A DNA stretch of 64,000 nt from assembly GCA_041946965.1 (NCBI GenBank), contig JBHGBM010000025.1, positions 74,758 to 138,757 of the forward strand. The letters run 5' to 3'. The translations under genes and the position numbers were made by a program. Below, piece after piece: positions 45,744 to 54,804 of this stretch (position 1 is its first letter; each line of letters opens with the position of its first letter). The notes below the pieces were generated by a model. The model made no database searches, was not told the DNA's origin, and worked only from the letters and a program-made list of their open reading frames with translations. Origin of the DNA: JBHGBM01 sp041946965 (GTDB lineage: Bacteria > Acidobacteriota > Terriglobia > Bryobacterales > Bryobacteraceae).

Positions 45744-47729
45744 TTACCAGTCCTTGACGTTGATCCGGGCGTGACAGTTGAAGCCCTGCTGCTGCAACCC
45801 CGCCAGTCCCCGGCAGAATCTCGCGTAGCGCATCGGCATCGGCGCGCCTCCGCGGAACAGCGTCTGCAAGATGATGAAGCGCTGGTAGGTGATTTCCTTC
45901 GGGTAGTACATCGGACATTCGCGGACCGCGTCTTCGGCGCCCTTCGGCGACCCGCGGTCATGGTCCTTCAATGAGACCGCATGGCCCACCTCGTGGATGG
46001 CGATCTGCGTCTGCATCTGGCGTACAAGCGCCTCCCGCGCCGCCGGGTTTTGCAGGTTCTGGAGCGCCTGCTTCGGAAGCCACGGCGGAAAGCCGAATCC
46101 CGCCAGTTCCTGCGCTTCCGGTCCGGGTCCCGCCACCGCGGCAGAGAGCCAGCGGAACAGGTCCTCGATCTTCGCCCGGATGCGCGCCGGAAAGACCCTG
46201 CACACGTCGGCGTCCTTCGGCATCCGGCACTCGCCGCACTCCGTGTATCCCATGCTGGAGTTCGTGCCGCCCGGATCGGCGGGGTCCTCGGCGCCCGGCA
46301 TCGCGACCACCCGAATCGCGTACTTCTTGCGCCCTTCGGCGTTGAAGTTGACTACGCGCGACTCCTCCCCATCGGCGCCCCCGGCGATCATGCTCTCGTC
46401 GATCTTATGCGCGGTGACGCCGCTTGCCTGAAGCCAGATCTCCGTGTTGAAGATCGCATCCGGATCGATGACGAAGATCTCCTTCACCTGCGGGTCGAGC
46501 CGCTTGTGGACCTTTTCCCCGCCCTCCAGCACGACAAGTCCCCGATACTCGTCGAAGAGCGTCAGGCCATCGCCCTTGCGATCCTGTCCCGCAACGGTCT
46601 CGTCATCGGCGTTCGCGTCTCCCGCGGCTTTCCTCGGCCGCTCCCAGGCGTCGGCGATCTTATTGTTGTCGTCGTCGCGCGGGATCGTCACCGAGTAGGT
46701 GTTCGCCGCCTTGTACAGGGCCTTCAACGACAACTCCGGCGCGCTTGCCCGGATCCTCCCCCATGCGCCGAAATCCGTGGCTTCAATATAGACGCTCGCT
46801 TCCGTGACCTTCTCTTTCGTGTAGGCTTTGTTTCCTTCCACAACGATGCCGTCCGGCTGCTCGCCGGAGAAGCGCAGATCGTCCTTCGCGGAGCCGTTTT
46901 GCGGGAAGTTGCCGCAGCGCCCCTTGTGCTTCGTCACCTCTTCGAGGACGAAGTCGATCCGGTCCTTGCGCGCTTCCTCGCCGCCCTGCTTGGGCTGGAT
47001 GCGGGCCGTGATACGGATCTTCGTGGAGGGGGAGAACCGGACGCCCGGCATGTCCTCTTGCGCGGGCGCGGGGAGCCACGAGTTGTACGACTCCTCCGTC
47101 TCCAGTACCATTTCCTCATCCAGTTTTTGCGTCGCGTTCAGCGTGACGTTCGCCGTGCCCGCGCACGAACCGTCGGCGGGGGCGAGCTTCAGCCGAAGCG
47201 TCTTCTGCACCGTCGACGCTTTCTGCAACTCCTCCTCGCGAAAAACGAACTCGGCCGCGGGCTGCCACTCGTTCGAAGGGCACACGCCGAAAAAGTCGGA
47301 ATCGGGCGGATCCGCCGGCGAGTGTACCGGGATTTCGAGAACCCCGCCGCGCTCGGTTCGTCGAAATGTCGCATAAACCTGCCGGCTTATCTCCGGCACG
47401 CCGTTCAGGATTGCGCTGCGCGTCTCGTTGTCGCGCCGCCCTATGCCGCTGCCCGTAGCCGCGGAGAGGAAGTATCGCCGGCTGTCCCCGGGCTCGATGT
47501 TCGCGAACGAGCAGCCCGGCGACCTGTCCACGTTCTGGATGACGAGATCGCCGGCCGCCGGCGGGCGAAACGACGCCTCATAGCGATGTTCCTCGCTGAT
47601 ATTCATGCCGGGAATCCAGAACCGCGAATCCACCGTGATGCTGAAGCAGGTCCGTCCGTCGGCAGCCGCCGCCGGCAGCGCGAGGGAGAAGAGCAATACC
47701 CCGCACTGCGCCACATGCAGGGCAGGCAC
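45744..47729 (-). CDS. Large secreted putative zinc metalloprotease
   Basis: This 661-residue protein has an N-terminal signal peptide (LLFSLALPAAAADG, GTG start). A long beta-rich region with several cysteines follows, then an acidic repeat-like stretch (VTIPRDDDNNKIADAWERP, then GDANADDETVAGQDRKGDGL) resembling calcium-binding EF-hand/dockerin loops. Near the C-terminus, residues 575-590 read QIAIHEVGHAVSLKDH, an HExxH zinc site with an extended HxxxxxDH arrangement like metzincin or gluzincin proteases. The protease assignment rests on this motif; the family is not recognised. It is the last intact gene before the decayed patch, on the opposite strand from the secernin gene. Confidence 0.72.
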   Translation of the reverse strand: MPALHVAQCGVLLFSLALPAAAADGRTCFSITVDSRFWIPGMNISEEHRYEASFRPPAAGDLVIQNVDRSPGCSFANIEPGDSRRYFLSAATGSGIGRRDNETRSAILNGVPEISRQVYATFRRTERGGVLEIPVHSPADPPDSDFFGVCPSNEWQPAAEFVFREEELQKASTVQKTLRLKLAPADGSCAGTANVTLNATQKLDEEMVLETEESYNSWLPAPAQEDMPGVRFSPSTKIRITARIQPKQGGEEARKDRIDFVLEEVTKHKGRCGNFPQNGSAKDDLRFSGEQPDGIVVEGNKAYTKEKVTEASVYIEATDFGAWGRIRASAPELSLKALYKAANTYSVTIPRDDDNNKIADAWERPRKAAGDANADDETVAGQDRKGDGLTLFDEYRGLVVLEGGEKVHKRLDPQVKEIFVIDPDAIFNTEIWLQASGVTAHKIDESMIAGGADGEESRVVNFNAEGRKKYAIRVVAMPGAEDPADPGGTNSSMGYTECGECRMPKDADVCRVFPARIRAKIEDLFRWLSAAVAGPGPEAQELAGFGFPPWLPKQALQNLQNPAAREALVRQMQTQIAIHEVGHAVSLKDHDRGSPKGAEDAVRECPMYYPKEITYQRFIILQTLFRGGAPMPMRYARFCRGLAGLQQQGFNCHARINVKDW

Positions 47730-47830
47730 AGTAGCCGGCCTCAGTATAACAGACCCCGCCGCACGGCTGAACTCGGCTCACAAGCGGTTCCGCTTCCCGC
47801 ATGCGGGCCAAGGGCGGTAACAATAGAGGA

Positions 47831-49303
47831 ATGCAACTCCCGACAGCCGCGGTTGTTTCCCTGCTGCTGCTCGCCGGCGGCACAGCCGCCCGGGCCTGCG
47901 ATACCTGGGTGGCCTTGCGCGACGCCACCGCGGACCGTTCCGTCATTCTGGCCAAGAACAGCGACCGTCCGCCCATGGAGGCCCAGCCGCTGGTGTATGC
48001 GCCGCGCGCCAGCCACGGGCCCGGCGAGCGGGTGAAGTGCACCTACATCGAGGTCCCGCAGGCGCCGGAGACCTACGCCCACATCGGCTCCAGGATCTGG
48101 TGGGCCTTCGGTTACGAACACGGAATGAACGAACACGGCGTGGCCATCGGCAATGAGGCCGTCTGGTCCAAGGAGCCGTACCAGTGGGGCGACGGGCTGC
48201 TCGGCATGGACCTGTTGCGCCTGGCGCTGGAGCGCGGCAGGACGGCCTACCAAGCCATGCACGTCATCACCGCGCTGCTCGAAAAATACGGCCAGAGCGG
48301 CGACTGCGAGCGCGCCGGCGAATGGGGCAAGGCCAACAACCACAACAGCTTCCTCATCGCCGATCCGAAAGAGGCCTGGGTGCTCGAAACCGCCGGCCGT
48401 TACTGGGCCGCCAAGAAACTCACCGCCGGGGTGTATTCCATCTCGAACATCTACTCCATTGAAAAGGACTGGACCGAGGCCCACCCGCGCCTGGTGGAAC
48501 ACGCCCTCGAAAAGGGATGGAGCCGCTCGGCGGAGGACTTCAACTTCGCCCGCGACTACGGCGACTACTGGCGCAAGGACGCCAAGAATCCGGGCAACAT
48601 GCAGATCCGCCGCAACATGACCCTGAGTTGCCTGCGCGCCGGGATGGGCCGCATCACCCCGGCGGTGATGATGAAAACCAGCCGCAACCATCTGGAGGGC
48701 ACCGTGGCCGAACCGCGCTGGTCGCCCTCGGAACCGTTCTGGCCCACGCCCTGTCTCCACGACATCGCGGGGAACCCGTACCACACCGCCGCGTCCATGG
48801 TGGCCCAATTGCGTGCGGAAAAACCCGCGCTTCTCCGCCAGGTCTACTGGTCCGGTTTCTCGAATCCCTGCACGGATGTTTTCAAGCCGTTCTATCTGCA
48901 CGGCCCGGCGGTTCCCGCCGGCTACGCGAAAGGCAGCAGCACGTGGGCCGCCGATTCGCCCTGGTGGTGGGCCAACCGCGTGAAGCTGCTGTGCAGCCTC
49001 AATTACCGGGCGCTGGCCCCCTCCGTCCGCGGCGTATTCGATCCCACGGAGGCCTGGGAGATGGAACGGCAGAACGCCATCGAAGCCGAGGCGCAGCGCC
49101 TGATCGAGCGGGGTCAGGAGGCCGGCGCCGTCCAACTGCTCCAGCGCTTCATCGACGCCAATTGCAGCCGCATCGAGGGCGAGTATCGGACGCTCAACCA
49201 GAGCCTTCCCGCGATGCTGAAGACCGCGGTCACGCGCTACCTGTTTCTCGATTACGTTTCGCAGTGGACTTCCGCGAGCGGCGTGCCGCTGCCCCTGCGT
49301 TGA
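47831..49303 (+). CDS. Secreted peptidase C69/secernin-family protein
   Basis: This 490-residue N-terminal-nucleophile hydrolase is of the secernin/dipeptidase (C69) type. The signal peptide ends TAARA and is followed by CDTWVALRDATADRSVILAK, then NSDRP, which is the secernin start. Cleavage after Ala22 would expose Cys23 as the N-terminal nucleophile. WWAFGYEHGMNEHGVAIGNEA, NNHNSFLIADPKEAWVLET and FARDYGDYW are conserved. I chose the ATG at 47831, after AGAGGA. Its 3' end is six bases from the convergent enolase gene. Probable role: degradation of peptides in the periplasm or outside. Confidence 0.85.
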   Translation: MQLPTAAVVSLLLLAGGTAARACDTWVALRDATADRSVILAKNSDRPPMEAQPLVYAPRASHGPGERVKCTYIEVPQAPETYAHIGSRIWWAFGYEHGMNEHGVAIGNEAVWSKEPYQWGDGLLGMDLLRLALERGRTAYQAMHVITALLEKYGQSGDCERAGEWGKANNHNSFLIADPKEAWVLETAGRYWAAKKLTAGVYSISNIYSIEKDWTEAHPRLVEHALEKGWSRSAEDFNFARDYGDYWRKDAKNPGNMQIRRNMTLSCLRAGMGRITPAVMMKTSRNHLEGTVAEPRWSPSEPFWPTPCLHDIAGNPYHTAASMVAQLRAEKPALLRQVYWSGFSNPCTDVFKPFYLHGPAVPAGYAKGSSTWAADSPWWWANRVKLLCSLNYRALAPSVRGVFDPTEAWEMERQNAIEAEAQRLIERGQEAGAVQLLQRFIDANCSRIEGEYRTLNQSLPAMLKTAVTRYLFLDYVSQWTSASGVPLPLR

Positions 49304-49309
49304 CCGCGC

Positions 49310-50515
49310 TTACGCCACCCGGTCTTTCGCCTGAAGCTTCGGGGTCCATCCCAGGCCCGGTGCATCCGGAATCGCGATGCCGCCTTCCTCGATGGTGAAG
49401 CCCTCGGCGAGCATCTCCGTGTGCAGCGGGTTGGCGTTGATGTCCCACTCCACCAGCGGTTCGGAACAACCCGCGGCGAGGTGAATGGAAAACGCCTGGC
49501 CGGGCGCCGAACCGAGAAAATGCGGCAGCACCTTCTTGCCGCGCCTGGCCGCCTCGGGGATCACCCGCAGAAAGTCGTGCGTGGTGCAGTATTTCGTCGC
49601 ATCCGGCTGCACGATGGCGAAGGGAGAGGCCGCCAGCGCCCCGATATCGCCGCCGGGCTCCAACAGGATGTTCTCGCCGCCTGCGAGCGGCACCGGGCAA
49701 TCGGCGGCAAGTTCCCCCGTAAGAGGTTCGTCTTCCACGGTGAGCGGCTCCTCCAGCCAGCGGACTTCGTAGCCGGCGAGCCGTCCGGCCCACTGCCTGG
49801 CTTTGGAGAGCGTCCAGTTGCGATTCACGTCCACGGCCACCGCGGCCTCGCTCCCCAAGTGCGCCTTCAACGCTTTCAGGTTGGCGAGGTCCTCATCGTC
49901 GCCGAACCCAAGCTTCAGCTTGAAGAGCGTGACGCCGCGGTCCAGGAGCCGGTCGATCCACTTCCACGGAAGCGGCGCATTGATGCCGCTTCCGTAGATC
50001 TTGACGCGCGGCGAGGGAGCGTTGAAGAGCAGTTGCGCCAGCGGGACCTTCCTGCGCTTCGCCGCCAGGTCCGTCAACGCCATGGACACCGCGCACAAGG
50101 CGGACACCAGCGGGCCGGTGGTGCCGGATTGCACGGCGGGTCCGCGAAATGCCCGGCCCATGTCGCGGATGAAGGCCGGGATATCCTCCACCTGCCTGCC
50201 TTTGAGGTAGGGCAGGAAGGCTGTACGGAATGCCGCCACGCGCTCGCCGGGCGCCCACGCCGGGAAGTTGATCCAGCTTTCCCCGAATCCCCGGTTGCCG
50301 AGTTCGTCCCGCAGTTCCAGCAGCACCAGGTGCCGCGCAGTCATGACGCCGAATGCGGTCTTTACCGGTTGCTCCGTGGGAGCTTGCAGGTGGTATAACC
50401 TCGATTCGGCGATCGCCATGGGCGCCGGCGCGGCTTTTCCGGCAATAAGCGCCGCGCCGCCCATGACATTGGCGAACCTGCGGCGGTTGAGGCCGTGCTG
50501 CGCCGTTTTCGCCAT
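49310..50515 (-). CDS. Tat-exported enolase-superfamily (mandelate racemase/muconate lactonizing type) enzyme
   Basis: This 401-residue protein has a twin-arginine signal (GLNRRRFANVMGGAALIAG). It has the capping and barrel domains of the enolase superfamily: FKLKLGFGDDEDL gives the KxK motif, AVDVNRNWTLSK the first metal Asp, RWLEEPL the second acid and LAGGENI the third. Family members include dipeptide epimerases and acid-sugar dehydratases. Export of an enolase-superfamily enzyme is unusual. Specificity unknown. Confidence 0.88.
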   Translation of the reverse strand: MAKTAQHGLNRRRFANVMGGAALIAGKAAPAPMAIAESRLYHLQAPTEQPVKTAFGVMTARHLVLLELRDELGNRGFGESWINFPAWAPGERVAAFRTAFLPYLKGRQVEDIPAFIRDMGRAFRGPAVQSGTTGPLVSALCAVSMALTDLAAKRRKVPLAQLLFNAPSPRVKIYGSGINAPLPWKWIDRLLDRGVTLFKLKLGFGDDEDLANLKALKAHLGSEAAVAVDVNRNWTLSKARQWAGRLAGYEVRWLEEPLTVEDEPLTGELAADCPVPLAGGENILLEPGGDIGALAASPFAIVQPDATKYCTTHDFLRVIPEAARRGKKVLPHFLGSAPGQAFSIHLAAGCSEPLVEWDINANPLHTEMLAEGFTIEEGGIAIPDAPGLGWTPKLQAKDRVA

Positions 50516-50621
50516 CCCGCGCAGTATACCAGATGGGCTGGCCCGGCTGGCGCAATCCGCTCGATCATCGAGATGTTATAGAATTGCCAGAGTTGGTCCT
50601 TTGCTCTTGAGGGAACGGAAA

Positions 50622-51581
50622 ATGACACAACGCGACGTGCTTACCACCAACCGCCGGCGCTGGATCGAGCGCCTGCTGATTACGCTGGGCGCATGGAATA
50701 GCGCCGCCCCGCTCCGCGCGGTGGATTTCGATAAGCCGGTGCCCGGTTCGGAAAACCTCACGGCGCAACAGAGCTCCGGCTTGCTGATGTTCCGTTGGAA
50801 CAACCGCGTGCTCGGGGCATACCGCGCGCACGCTTGCCAGAAGTACCCGTATTTTTACCCTCTGATCGGACCCGCGTCCGGCAGATCGCTGCTGGCCGAA
50901 TCCGGGCTGCCTTATCCCCATCATCGCGGTCTCTGGCTCGGCTGCCAGCCGCTCAACGAGGGCGACTACTGGGGTGATACCAGTCTGGATAGCGGGCACA
51001 TCCGCTCCACCGAGCTGCGCCTCGGAAAGGTCACGCCGCACTCCGCCACGTTCACCAATCGCAATGAATGGGTGCGCAAGGATGCGCCCTCCCCGGCCGA
51101 GGATGCGCGCACCTTCACCATCCATATGGAAGGCGGGCGGCTCTGGTGGATGGATGCCGACATGGTCTTCACCGCCCGCGAGGACATTACCATCAAGTCG
51201 GCGAAGCACTCCTTCTTCGCCTTGCGCGTCATCGCGGAACTGACGCCCCTTTACGGAGGAGTGCTGATGAATTCCGAAGGCGCCGCCGGCGCGGAGCAGA
51301 CCTACGGCAAGCCCGCGCGCTGGTGCGGTTACCACGGCAAGACGGCGCAGGGCATGGTCGAGGGCCTGGCGATCATGGATCACCCGGAAAATCCGTGGGC
51401 GCCGTGCCCGTGGTTCACGCGCGACTACGGCCACCTCTCGCCGTCTCCGTTCGCCTTCCTGAAACAGCCCTGGACTTTGGCCAAGGGCAAGTCCATCCGC
51501 ATGCGCTATCGTGTCGCGCTGCATGCGGGAACTCCCAAGGAAGCGGACCTGGACCGCCTCTACCGGAGTTGGATCGGTTAG
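50622..51581 (+). CDS. DUF6807 (PmoA-like) family protein, Tat-type N-terminus
   Basis: This 319-residue protein has an N-terminal NRRRWIERLLITLGAWNSAAP, a twin-arginine-like signal. The core has GPASGRSLLAESGLPYPHHRGLWLGC (characteristic of the PmoA-like/DUF6807 family), then GDTSLDSGHIRS, a long beta-sheet region and a C-terminal YRSWIG. Members are often secreted and found in carbohydrate loci of Planctomycetes and Acidobacteriota, but no enzyme activity is established. GGGAAC lies upstream of the ATG. It precedes the TonB receptor by 36 bases and is probably co-transcribed with it. Confidence 0.8.
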   Translation: MTQRDVLTTNRRRWIERLLITLGAWNSAAPLRAVDFDKPVPGSENLTAQQSSGLLMFRWNNRVLGAYRAHACQKYPYFYPLIGPASGRSLLAESGLPYPHHRGLWLGCQPLNEGDYWGDTSLDSGHIRSTELRLGKVTPHSATFTNRNEWVRKDAPSPAEDARTFTIHMEGGRLWWMDADMVFTAREDITIKSAKHSFFALRVIAELTPLYGGVLMNSEGAAGAEQTYGKPARWCGYHGKTAQGMVEGLAIMDHPENPWAPCPWFTRDYGHLSPSPFAFLKQPWTLAKGKSIRMRYRVALHAGTPKEADLDRLYRSWIG

Positions 51582-51617
51582 CGCGGCGCAAGCGGCACAC
51601 CCATACCGGAGTAAGCG

Positions 51618-54600
51618 ATGACTATCAACTCAATGAATCATACCCTTCGAATTGCCGCGGGCCTATTGGCGTGCGCCGCGGCGGCCCTGGCGCAGGGCTC
51701 CGGAACCATTCATGGAAATGTCAGCGATCCCACCGGACTGCCGGTGGCGGGCGCCACGGTGACCTCCACCATGGTCGAACGCGGCAGCATCCGGACCACC
51801 TCCACCGGGCCCGATGGCGCCTATGTTCTGCCGGTGCTCCCCGTGGGCTCGTACAGCATTAAGATCGAGACGCCCGGCTTCAAGATCTTCACCCAGGATG
51901 GCGTGCAGCTCACCTCCAACGAGAATGTCCGCGTGGACGCGCGCCTGGAGGTCGGCAGCGTTTCCGAGTCGGTCTCGGTGACGGCGGAAGCGCCGCTGGT
52001 CGATAGCCGGTCCTCCGTGGTCGGCACGCTCATCGACACGCGCCGCATCACGGAACTGCCGATCAACGGCCGCAACGTGATCGCCCTGGCCGCCCTGCTG
52101 CCCGGAGCCTCTCAGGTCAGTTCGCCTCAGACGTTCACCGGCGACCGCAGCGGCCCCACCGTGTCCATGTCCGGCTCGCGCGGCAACCAGAACCTGTTCC
52201 TGTTCGACGGCGCTCATTTCAACGCGGTCTTTCGCAATACGGGGCTGAACTATCCTCCGCCCGACGCGCTGGCCGAGGTCAAAGTGCTGACCAACAGTTA
52301 CAGCGCCGAATACGGCCGCAACGCCGGCTCCATTTTCAACGTCGTAACGCGCTCGGGCACCAACGACTTCCACGGCAGCGCGTGGGAGTTCCTGCGGAAC
52401 CAGGCCTTGAACGCGAGGAGTTTCTTTGCGCCGTCGCGCAAGCCGCAACTCATCCAGAACCAGTTCGGCGCCACCGCGGGAGGCCCCATCCGCAAGGACA
52501 AGCTTTTCATCTTCGGCTCCTATGAAGCGCTGCGCATCCGGCCGGAAGCTCTCTCGGCCGCCGCTTTCCCCCCGACGGAAGCCGAGCGCGGCGGCGATTT
52601 CTCGGCCACCAGGACGGCCGTGCGCGACCCCAACACCGGGCAGGCATTTCCCGGCAACCGCATCCCCTCGACCCGCTTCGACCCGGTGGCGGTAAAACTC
52701 CTCGCGCCGGGCATGATCCCTCTGCCCAACCGCAGCGACGGCCAACTGGTCGAGACTACGCCGGCGCCGAGCAACAATAACACGTTCCTCGTGCGCTTGG
52801 ACTACAACTGGCGCAAGCACGTGATCGACGCGCGCTACAACTACAATCTGGCGACCGAGCGCAGTTCCTCCGGCAACATCCCGAGCTACCTGCCGCTGGA
52901 CACGCGCGCTACCGTCCAGAGCGTCACGCTCGGAGACACCGTCGCGATCCGCCCGGACGTGCTCAACCAGTTGCGCGTGAGTTTCAACCGGGTCAAGTCA
53001 ACGGTCGTCAACCTCAATCCGGTGCACCTGTCCAATCTCGGCGCAAACTTCCCGGTGCTTGGGCCGCTGATCCCGCCCGCCATCACCGTCTCCGGGCGTG
53101 TCACGCTGGGAAGCGGCTCGGGCGCCGATTCCTACAACGTCAACGAGTCCTGGCAGCTTTCCGAAACCGTGAACTGGACGCGCGACCGGCACGCCATCAA
53201 AACCGGTTTCGAGATGCTCAAGCTGCGCTATCTGAACCGTTCCTCGTTCCATACCATGGGCACGTTCACCTTCTCCGGCCAGGCCACCGGGAATGCCGCG
53301 GCCGACTTTCTGCTGGGCAAGGCGGAATCGCTCACGGTAGCCAGTCCGCTGCTGGAACAATCGGGGCTTCAGAACAACACCTACTATTTCGTGCAGGACG
53401 ATTGGCGGGTGCATCGGCGCTTCACGCTCAACCTCGGGCTGCGCTACGAGCTGCCGATGCCGTGGGTGCATCCCCAGAACTACTGGGGAACGTTCCGCGC
53501 CGGGGTCCAGTCGCGGGTGATTCCCACCGCGCCGCTGGGCATGCTGTTCGCGGGCGACGACGGCGTGCCCCGCGGGATGATTCCGACCGACAAGAACAAC
53601 TTTTCCCCGCGCTTTGGTTTCGCCTGGGACCCTTTCGGCTCCGGCCGCACCTCGCTGCGCGGCGCCTATGGCGTGTTCTATGAGACCATCAACGCCGATA
53701 TCATCCAGAACACCAGCCAGCCGTTCCGCTATCAGTTCAACATCAGCGCGCCGTACAGCCTGTCCGACCCCCTGCGCGGCCAGGCCGCCATTCCGCTGGT
53801 GGTCAACACCCGGAACCCCTTCTTCGTGGGCGTACAGACGGTCAACTTCCCCGACGGAAATGTGCGCACGCCGTACGTGCAGCACTTCAACCTGACGCTG
53901 CAACACGAGGTGGTGCGCGACCTGGCGGTGCAGGTGGGATATGTGGGCAAGCTCGGACACAAGCTGATCATGAGCGTCGCCGCCAACCCGGCTCTGTACG
54001 GTCCCGGCGCCACGCTGGCCAACCTCGACCGGCGCCGCATCATCCAGCCGTACGGCGACATGGTCCGGCTCGGCTCGCAAGCCAACTCGCGCTACAACGC
54101 CCTCCAGGTGGAGGTGAACAAGCGCTACAGCCGCGGCTTCACTCTCAAGGGCGCCTATACCTTCTCGCGCTCCATCGACATGCACTCGGGCACCAGCATC
54201 GGCGCGGGCACGCCGAATGTGTTCGACCTGTCCACGCAATTGGGGCTTTCCGATTTCCACGCCAAGCACATCGCTTCCTTCTCCTGGATCTGGGATCTGC
54301 CGAAGCTGGCAACCGCCGTGGCGCCGGCGCGCGCCGTGCTCGGCGGCTGGCAACTCAACGGCCTGGTCTCGGCGCGAAGCGGGCTGCCGGTCAATGTGGT
54401 GAGCGGCCGAGACGTCGCCCTGAGCGGCACCTCGAACCAGCGGCCCGATGTCGTCGGCAATCCCCGGTTGCCGGGAGATCGGGACAAGGGGGATAAGATC
54501 CTGCGGTGGTTCGACCGCAATGCGTTCGCCTTCCCGGCCGCGGGAATGTACGGCAACGCGGGAAGGAACGCGCTCATCGGCCCCTCGTCGTTCACCACCA

Positions 54601-54800
54601 ACCTCGGACTGTTCAAGAACTTCCGCCTCCCCAAACCCGAGGGGCTCACCCTCCAGTTCCGCTCGGAGTTCTTCAGCGTGTTCAACAATCCCACCCTGGG
54701 ATCACCCAACGCGCAGCTTACGGCGGGTGATCGGATGGGCCGCATTACCAGCGCCGGCGGCGCGCGCGTGATTCAGTTCGCGCTGAAGGTTTTGTTCTGA
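51618..54800 (+). CDS. Oar-like TonB-dependent receptor
   Basis: This 1060-residue outer-membrane receptor has a signal peptide (AAGLLACAAAALAQ). A carboxypeptidase-regulatory domain follows (GTIHGNVSDPTGLPVAGATV to about residue 115), then a plug domain (ITELPINGRNVIALAALLPG, YSAEYGRNAGSIFNVVTRSG) and a beta-barrel ending in an aromatic residue (VIQFALKVLF). CGGAG lies upstream of the ATG. Such Oar-like receptors are abundant in Acidobacteriota and are thought to import or bind large nutrients. It follows the DUF6807 gene and is convergent with the (alpha/alpha)-barrel gene. Confidence 0.92.
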   Translation: MTINSMNHTLRIAAGLLACAAAALAQGSGTIHGNVSDPTGLPVAGATVTSTMVERGSIRTTSTGPDGAYVLPVLPVGSYSIKIETPGFKIFTQDGVQLTSNENVRVDARLEVGSVSESVSVTAEAPLVDSRSSVVGTLIDTRRITELPINGRNVIALAALLPGASQVSSPQTFTGDRSGPTVSMSGSRGNQNLFLFDGAHFNAVFRNTGLNYPPPDALAEVKVLTNSYSAEYGRNAGSIFNVVTRSGTNDFHGSAWEFLRNQALNARSFFAPSRKPQLIQNQFGATAGGPIRKDKLFIFGSYEALRIRPEALSAAAFPPTEAERGGDFSATRTAVRDPNTGQAFPGNRIPSTRFDPVAVKLLAPGMIPLPNRSDGQLVETTPAPSNNNTFLVRLDYNWRKHVIDARYNYNLATERSSSGNIPSYLPLDTRATVQSVTLGDTVAIRPDVLNQLRVSFNRVKSTVVNLNPVHLSNLGANFPVLGPLIPPAITVSGRVTLGSGSGADSYNVNESWQLSETVNWTRDRHAIKTGFEMLKLRYLNRSSFHTMGTFTFSGQATGNAAADFLLGKAESLTVASPLLEQSGLQNNTYYFVQDDWRVHRRFTLNLGLRYELPMPWVHPQNYWGTFRAGVQSRVIPTAPLGMLFAGDDGVPRGMIPTDKNNFSPRFGFAWDPFGSGRTSLRGAYGVFYETINADIIQNTSQPFRYQFNISAPYSLSDPLRGQAAIPLVVNTRNPFFVGVQTVNFPDGNVRTPYVQHFNLTLQHEVVRDLAVQVGYVGKLGHKLIMSVAANPALYGPGATLANLDRRRIIQPYGDMVRLGSQANSRYNALQVEVNKRYSRGFTLKGAYTFSRSIDMHSGTSIGAGTPNVFDLSTQLGLSDFHAKHIASFSWIWDLPKLATAVAPARAVLGGWQLNGLVSARSGLPVNVVSGRDVALSGTSNQRPDVVGNPRLPGDRDKGDKILRWFDRNAFAFPAAGMYGNAGRNALIGPSSFTTNLGLFKNFRLPKPEGLTLQFRSEFFSVFNNPTLGSPNAQLTAGDRMGRITSAGGARVIQFALKVLF

Positions 54801-54804
54801 CCGG

